From the NCBI GenBank assembly GCA_027031565.1, contig JALVPX010000202.1, forward strand, positions 1 through 10,682: 10,682 bases of DNA. Direction: 5' to 3'. The stretch's first letter is position 1. Every line of letters begins with the position of its first letter. Below are positions 7,049 to 10,682 of this stretch, one piece after another. Both the position numbers and the translations under genes were made by a program. The DNA comes from Deltaproteobacteria bacterium. Lineage in GTDB: Bacteria; Desulfobacterota; Dissulfuribacteria; Dissulfuribacterales; JALVPX01. The notes below the pieces were generated by a model. The model was not told where the DNA came from. It saw only the letters and a program-made list of their open reading frames with translations, and searched no databases.

Positions 7049-7351
7049 TTAATACTTTTTTTCCTTAATTTCTACAATAGAATCAATTCTTTTAGCTATA
7101 TTCTTGGTTTTTTCAGAAATATTATTCTCAACCTCTTCGAGACGTCTTTTAAGGCTGAGATAATCTTTACCAATGGTCAAGACCGACAGGACCATCAACT
7201 TGTGGGGTGGCAATCCCTGGTGCTGATCTTCCTGTGCCCTAACCACCTGCTGCACATAGTCGACGATCTCCTGCATAGGCACATCATTTTCCCCTGAGCG
7301 GAGATAATATGTGTGGCCGAAAAACTCGAATTTGACACCTTGATCAGCCAA
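7049..7351 (-). CDS. zapA: Cell division protein ZapA
   Basis: 100 residues, normal for ZapA, the small FtsZ-binding protein that cross-links protofilaments in the Z ring. The N-terminal domain (1-50) has the family pattern VKFEFFGHTYYLRSG then VPMQEIVDYVQQVV; residues about 50-95 form the dimer/tetramer helix (LMVLSVLTIGKDYLSLKRRLEEVENN). The start chosen is a TTG at 7351, because AGGAGG (7363-7358) stands 6 bases ahead of it. A TTG at 7366 is also in frame but would place this Shine-Dalgarno inside the gene. zapB ends 36 bases upstream and 6S RNA begins about 30 bases downstream. The family assignment is good; the non-ATG start is inferred from spacing. Confidence 0.88.
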   Translation of the reverse strand: MADQGVKFEFFGHTYYLRSGENDVPMQEIVDYVQQVVRAQEDQHQGLPPHKLMVLSVLTIGKDYLSLKRRLEEVENNISEKTKNIAKRIDSIVEIKEKKY

Positions 7352-7387
7352 AAGAGGCCTCCTCAAAAAATGCAGCTGCCATTTAGA

Positions 7388-7648
7388 CTACTCAAAAAGC
7401 GGGCCCTCTCTTGATTCCTCAGAACCTATTTCTAGGTTCTCCAGCTTAGACAATATATTGGAGACCCTGGTTTTTACGTCGTTCCGTTCTGCCTCAAACT
7501 CTTGAACCTTGTTTTCAAGCTCCCTGATTTTCTCTTCCTGTTCAGAGGTACGGACCCTGAGTGTCTCACGTTCATTCTTCAATTCTGTGCAATATTGCAG
7601 CAACGCCTCAATTTTTTCTTCCAATCGTACGAGATCTTGTACATCCAT
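7388..7648 (-). CDS. zapB: ZapB-like coiled-coil cell division protein
   Basis: 86 residues from an ATG at 7648 with AAAGGGG 8 bases ahead; a GTG at 7666 would have no ribosome site. Almost the whole protein (about 5-72) is predicted to be a coiled coil with regular Leu/Ile/Val positions (LVRLEEKIEALLQYCTELK ... IRELENKVQEFEAERNDVK ... VSNILSKLENLEI), ending in an acidic tail. ZapB is a short coiled-coil protein that layers on the Z ring through ZapA. Coiled coils look alike, so identification rests on size and on zapA being next downstream (36 bp). It has its own promoter. Confidence 0.75.
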   Translation of the reverse strand: MDVQDLVRLEEKIEALLQYCTELKNERETLRVRTSEQEEKIRELENKVQEFEAERNDVKTRVSNILSKLENLEIGSEESREGPLFE

Positions 7649-7678
7649 TATTCCAGCCCCTTTCACAATTCAAATTAT

Positions 7679-7707
7679 ATTAAATCCACTCTCAAAGAGT
7701 GCGTCAA
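7679..7707 (-). promoter_or_regulatory. Candidate sigma70 promoter for zapB-zapA with a dyad in the spacer
   Basis: On the minus strand, TTGACG (7707-7702, five of six) and TTTAAT (7684-7679, five of six) are separated by exactly 17 bp. Transcription would start near 7672, about 25 nt before the zapB ATG. The spacer contains CACTCT-TTG-AGAGTG (7701-7687), a perfect 6-bp dyad touching the -35 box, which might be an operator. No T run follows the dyad, so it is unlikely to be the glmU terminator. Confidence 0.55.
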
Positions 7708-7735
7708 CCTGCATATTCGGTTCGGCTCAAGCAAA

Positions 7736-8722
7736 CTACTGCAGATTCGAACAAGGAGGGATTACAGCGCCTTCATCAATTTTAACGTCTTTTAGATAGG
7801 AAAAAGCCCCAATCCTGGCGCCTGACCCAATAATCACCCTGCCCTCCATAACCACGTGCGGGCCTATAACCACATCATTGCCCAATTGTACTGTCGGTTC
7901 AAGATATGTGGCATGGGCAAGTTCAAAGGTGACTCCCTCGGCCATCCAGTGGCTGCGAAGCCTGTCCAAAAGAATGGATTCCGCCCTGGAGAGATGAAGC
8001 CTGGAATTTATTCCCAGGGCCTCTTCCTCTGAGGCAAACGGAAAGGCAAACACCTTCTCCCCTTGGGAAACTGCATGTGCAACAATATCGGTCAAATAGT
8101 ACTCACCCTGGTCGTTGTCAGCATCCAGCCGGCTGAGCAAGGGAAAGAGCAAATCAGAATCCACCAAGTAGGTGCCTGTATTGATTTCTTTTACCCTGCG
8201 CTCGTCAGGCGTAGCATCTCGCTCTTCAACGATCTTTTCTATGGCATCATCACAGCCTGGCCGCTTGATAATCCGGCCGTATCCAAAGGGATTTTTGAAA
8301 ATGGAGGATAGGATGGAAAGCCTGCTTTCCCTGGTGCGGTGCTCCAAAACGAATTTTTCCAGTGTGTCCCTGGTAAAAAGAGGGGTGTCCCCACATATTA
8401 TCAATATATCCGCCTTGGCGCCTTGGAGTAACTCTCTCGTCTGCTGGACCGCATGCCCAGTGCCGAGCTGTTCCTTCTGGAGTACAAAATCAAGCCCTTG
8501 GGACCCTACTACTTCCTGGACTCTTTCTGCGCCGTGGCCTACTATGACCACCTTTTGCACTGCCTCGAGCTCATCAAGCAGGTCCAGTACATAAACAAGA
8601 ATAGGCCTTCCTAGAAGACGGTGCAGCACCTTGGGAAGCGCTGACTTCATTCTTGTTCCCTTGCCTGCAGCTAAAACCACACCTATCAATGGCCTTTGGA
8701 TATCTTGCTGCCCTGTTTCCAT
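7736..8722 (-). CDS. glmU: UDP-GlcNAc pyrophosphorylase, GlmU N-terminal type (acetyltransferase domain truncated)
   Basis: 328 residues, against about 450-460 for bifunctional GlmU. The nucleotidyltransferase domain is complete: LAAGKGTRMKSALPKVLH (17-34), QKEQLGTGHAVQQT (82-95), the metal-binding CGDTPLF (110-116), GYGRIIK (148-154), KEINTGTYLVD (178-188) and GEYYLTDIV (206-214). This domain joins UTP and GlcNAc-1-phosphate to make UDP-GlcNAc for peptidoglycan and lipopolysaccharide. After about 275 only two or three hexapeptide turns remain (VQLGNDVVIGPHVVMEG, VIIGSGARIGAFSYL) before the stop, so the catalytic part of the left-handed beta-helix that acetylates glucosamine-1-phosphate is missing. 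The next bases are the zapB promoter and show no remnant of it, so this looks like a settled short form, not a recent frameshift. The ATG at 8722 has only a weak GGA ahead. Confidence 0.9.
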   Translation of the reverse strand: METGQQDIQRPLIGVVLAAGKGTRMKSALPKVLHRLLGRPILVYVLDLLDELEAVQKVVIVGHGAERVQEVVGSQGLDFVLQKEQLGTGHAVQQTRELLQGAKADILIICGDTPLFTRDTLEKFVLEHRTRESRLSILSSIFKNPFGYGRIIKRPGCDDAIEKIVEERDATPDERRVKEINTGTYLVDSDLLFPLLSRLDADNDQGEYYLTDIVAHAVSQGEKVFAFPFASEEEALGINSRLHLSRAESILLDRLRSHWMAEGVTFELAHATYLEPTVQLGNDVVIGPHVVMEGRVIIGSGARIGAFSYLKDVKIDEGAVIPPCSNLQ

Positions 8723-8767
8723 CTTGATCCAAACCTGTCCATATTTGTCGTTTTTTTGTTCCCGGAC

Positions 8768-8796
8768 ATTACAATAAAAAAAGGGATGTTTTTCAA
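8768..8796 (-). promoter_or_regulatory. Candidate sigma70 promoter for glmU, overlapping the atp terminator
   Basis: On the minus strand TTGAAA (8796-8791, five of six to TTGACA) is followed after exactly 17 bp by TGTAAT (8773-8768, five of six to TATAAT). The -35 box covers the terminator loop and two stem bases, and the spacer includes the T run. Transcription would start near 8761, giving glmU a leader of about 38 nt. This allows glmU expression independent of the ATP synthase operon. Confidence 0.5.
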
Positions 8797-8806
8797 CATC
8801 CCTTTT
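8776..8806 (-). terminator. Intrinsic terminator of the ATP synthase operon
   Basis: GGGATGTT (8802-8795) pairs perfectly with AACATCCC (8790-8783) around a 4-base loop, followed on the minus strand by seven T (8782-8776). Four A precede the stem and extend the pairing with the T run, so it may also work weakly on the plus strand. It lies about 28 bp after the atpC stop. Confidence 0.9.
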
Positions 8807-8833
8807 CAGTTTCTTTACGTGCTATGATTGTTC

Positions 8834-9250
8834 TTATGCTTCGTGCCCGGCGATCCTGAGCCTGGTCAATGCCCTTGCCATGGCTGCCTGGGCCCTGGCA
8901 AGGTCTATTTTTTCGCGGCCTGCCTCAGCTTCCTGTAGACGTCTCTCAGCCCTTTCCTTGGCCCTCAGTGCCCGTTCAACGTCTATTTCTTCAGACCTTT
9001 CAGCCGCTTCGGCCAAGACGGTCATTCTGTTGTTCGAGACCTCGCAGAACCCGCCGCTAACCGCCATGTTGACTGCCTCGTTGTCTTTATAGTAGGTCAT
9101 GCGGCCTATTTTCAGGCTTGCCAACAATGGTGCATGATTAGCCATAACGCCAAAAACACCATCGCTGCCTGGTGTAGTAACCAGATCTACTTCGTCACTC
9201 ACCACCAGCCTTGATGGGGTGACCACCTCTAGACGGAATTTCTCAGCCAT
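8834..9250 (-). CDS. atpC: F1F0 ATP synthase epsilon subunit
   Basis: 138 residues, normal length. The subunit belongs to the central stalk; it joins gamma to the c-ring and can inhibit ATP hydrolysis. The N-terminal beta-sandwich (about 1-85) shows FRLEVVTPSRLVVSDEVDLV, TPGSDGVFGVMANHAPLL and VSGGFCEVSNNRMTVLAEAA; the C-terminal helical hairpin (about 88-134) is Ala/Arg/Glu rich (ERALRAKERAERRLQEAE). It follows atpD after 32 bp and closes the operon. The ribosome site is weak (GGCGAG about 8 bases ahead). Confidence 0.96.
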   Translation of the reverse strand: MAEKFRLEVVTPSRLVVSDEVDLVTTPGSDGVFGVMANHAPLLASLKIGRMTYYKDNEAVNMAVSGGFCEVSNNRMTVLAEAAERSEEIDVERALRAKERAERRLQEAEAGREKIDLARAQAAMARALTRLRIAGHEA

Positions 9251-9282
9251 AACTATATCTCGCCTATCCTTTTAACTGGTTG

Positions 9283-10682
9283 TTAGCCCTTTGCGGCCTT
9301 TTCTACTGCCTCTTCTATGGAACCAACCATATAGAAGGCCTGCTCAGGCAGATCATCATGTTTTCCTTCCAGGATTTCCTTGAATCCCCGCACGGTCTCC
9401 TCAACCTTGACGTATTTGCCGGGTATGCCTGTAAAGGTCTCGGCTACGTGGAACGGCTGGCTGAGGAACCTCTGACACTTACGTGCCCTCTGGACTGTAA
9501 GCTTATCTTCGTCTGAAAGCTCGTCCATACCGAGAATTGCGATAATGTCTTGCAGATCCTTGTATTTCTGGAGTGTCTGCTGAACCTGCCTTGCTACCTG
9601 ATAGTGATCCTCTCCAAGTACATTTGGATCGAGAATACGAGATGTGGAGTCAAGTGGATCCACTGCTGGGTAGATACCAAGCTCAGCGATCTGGCGTGAA
9701 AGGACCACTGTTCCATCCAAGTGAGCAAATGTTGTAGCCGGTGCAGGGTCTGTCAAGTCGTCTGCTGGAACATAAACACACTCAACAGCAGTAATTGAGC
9801 CTTTGGTTGTAGATGTAATGCGTTCCTGCAGAGCTCCCAGGTCAGTGGCCAGAGTAGGCTGATAACCGACGGCCGACGGAATACGGCCCAGCAACGCTGA
9901 AACCTCGGAACCGGCCTGGGTAAAGCGGAAGATGTTATCGATAAAGAAGAGGACGTCTTGTCCCTCCTCGTCACGGAAATATTCGGCTGCGGTCAACCCG
10001 GTGAGCCCTATCCTGGCACGGGCACCCGGAGGCTCAGTCATCTGGCCGTAGATTAGCGCGGCCTTTGGAAGAACGCCTGATTCCTTCATCTCCAGGTAGA
10101 GGTCATTACCCTCGCGTGTCCTTTCACCAGCGCCGCAGAATACGGATATGCCGCCGTGTTGCATGGCGATGTTGTGGACCATCTCCATCATGATGACTGT
10201 CTTTCCGCATCCGGCACCGCCGAAAAGGCCCATCTTACCACCCCTCGGGAATGGAACCAGCAAGTCGATAACCTTGATGCCGGTTTCGAGGACCTGGACA
10301 GTGGTATCCTGCTCAACAAAGGCTGGGGCCTTGCGGTGAATTGGATACATGACATCGGACTTGATTGGCCCCTTGCCGTCAACTGGCCATCCAACCACGT
10401 TCATGATCCTACCCAGGGTTGGAGGCCCTACAGGGATCTTGATTGGGGCGCCGGTGTCTTTCACCGTCATGCCTCTGACCAACCCGTCTGTGGTATCCAT
10501 AGCAATGCACCTGACCATATTGTCACCCAGGTGCTGGGCTACTTCGATGATTAGGTTATCTTCCTCATCACTGATTGAGGGGTTGGTGATGGTGAGACCA
10601 TTAAGGATTGCTGGCAGGTTACCCGGCTCAAACTCAACGTCCACGACCGGACCTACAACCTGTGCAACCTTGCCTATGTTCT
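9283..10682 (-). CDS. atpD: F1F0 ATP synthase beta subunit (first few residues outside window)
   Basis: The frame is open to the right edge; 465 residues are visible, beginning NIGKVAQVVGPVVDVEFEPG, so only the first few residues are missing. A GTG a dozen codons in is not the real start, because conserved family sequence precedes it. This is the catalytic subunit of the F1 head. The Walker A loop is GGAGCGKT (visible residues 154-161), GERTREGN (185-192) carries the catalytic Glu, the Walker B strand is VLFFIDNIF (243-251), and MDELSDEDKL is the DELSEED-type lever near the C-terminus. The stretch QAGSEVSALLGRIPSAVGYQ and the adenine-pocket region are intact. The Walker A loop has Cys where most beta subunits have Val. 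The gene order atpD-atpC is the normal end of an atp operon. Confidence 0.97.
   Translation of the reverse strand, partial: NIGKVAQVVGPVVDVEFEPGNLPAILNGLTITNPSISDEEDNLIIEVAQHLGDNMVRCIAMDTTDGLVRGMTVKDTGAPIKIPVGPPTLGRIMNVVGWPVDGKGPIKSDVMYPIHRKAPAFVEQDTTVQVLETGIKVIDLLVPFPRGGKMGLFGGAGCGKTVIMMEMVHNIAMQHGGISVFCGAGERTREGNDLYLEMKESGVLPKAALIYGQMTEPPGARARIGLTGLTAAEYFRDEEGQDVLFFIDNIFRFTQAGSEVSALLGRIPSAVGYQPTLATDLGALQERITSTTKGSITAVECVYVPADDLTDPAPATTFAHLDGTVVLSRQIAELGIYPAVDPLDSTSRILDPNVLGEDHYQVARQVQQTLQKYKDLQDIIAILGMDELSDEDKLTVQRARKCQRFLSQPFHVAETFTGIPGKYVKVEETVRGFKEILEGKHDDLPEQAFYMVGSIEEAVEKAAKG

Noticed and set aside
7738..7765. GTTCGAATC-like T-arm motif at the end of glmU, suggesting a tRNA remnant or attachment site that truncated the gene
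   Set aside because: The flanking bases do not form a T-stem or acceptor stem and no integrase or repeat is near; the match is part of the coding end of glmU.

Overview
All genes recognised in this window lie on the minus strand, so it reads from high to low coordinates. The gene content (F1 ATP synthase beta and epsilon, a GlmU-type uridylyltransferase, ZapB-ZapA, 6S RNA, RNase Y, a TyrRS of about 400 residues) suggests a Gram-negative bacterium, most likely Desulfobacterota (former Deltaproteobacteria). RNase Y next to a proteobacterial-type zapA-6S RNA pair, and glmU placed behind atpC, point the same way. This placement is inference from gene families and order, not from a database search.

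Right part (about 10682-7736): the end of an ATP synthase operon (atpD, cut by the window edge; atpC), closed by a strong intrinsic terminator at 8776-8806. A candidate sigma70 promoter sits inside that terminator, with its -35 box partly in the loop, and would drive glmU. The GlmU keeps the whole uridylyltransferase domain but has lost nearly all of the left-handed beta-helix acetyltransferase domain.

Middle (about 7707-3582): a good promoter with a perfect dyad in its spacer precedes zapB and zapA (Z-ring accessory proteins). A 6S RNA gene follows at about 6838-7020. It was found by its closing stem, central-bubble hairpin and conserved 3' segment, and it is not protein coding. A gap of about 450 bp without a recognised gene separates it from rny (RNase Y), then tyrS.

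Left part (about 3426-1): a tight cluster of two YbjQ/UPF0145 proteins (the second carrying a membrane anchor) and a membrane-anchored M48 zinc metallopeptidase, with touching or overlapping stop and start codons. After a new promoter comes a large secreted protein that runs off the left edge. It has a signal peptide, a glycoside hydrolase family 8 catalytic domain and the start of a right-handed parallel beta-helix domain, and is probably a polysaccharide-degrading enzyme.

Most of the window is conserved housekeeping. The less ordinary parts are the GH8-beta-helix fusion, the YbjQ-YbjQ-M48 module, the shortened GlmU, and the compact regulatory DNA between genes. I saw no CRISPR array, insertion sequence, tRNA, rRNA or phage gene.
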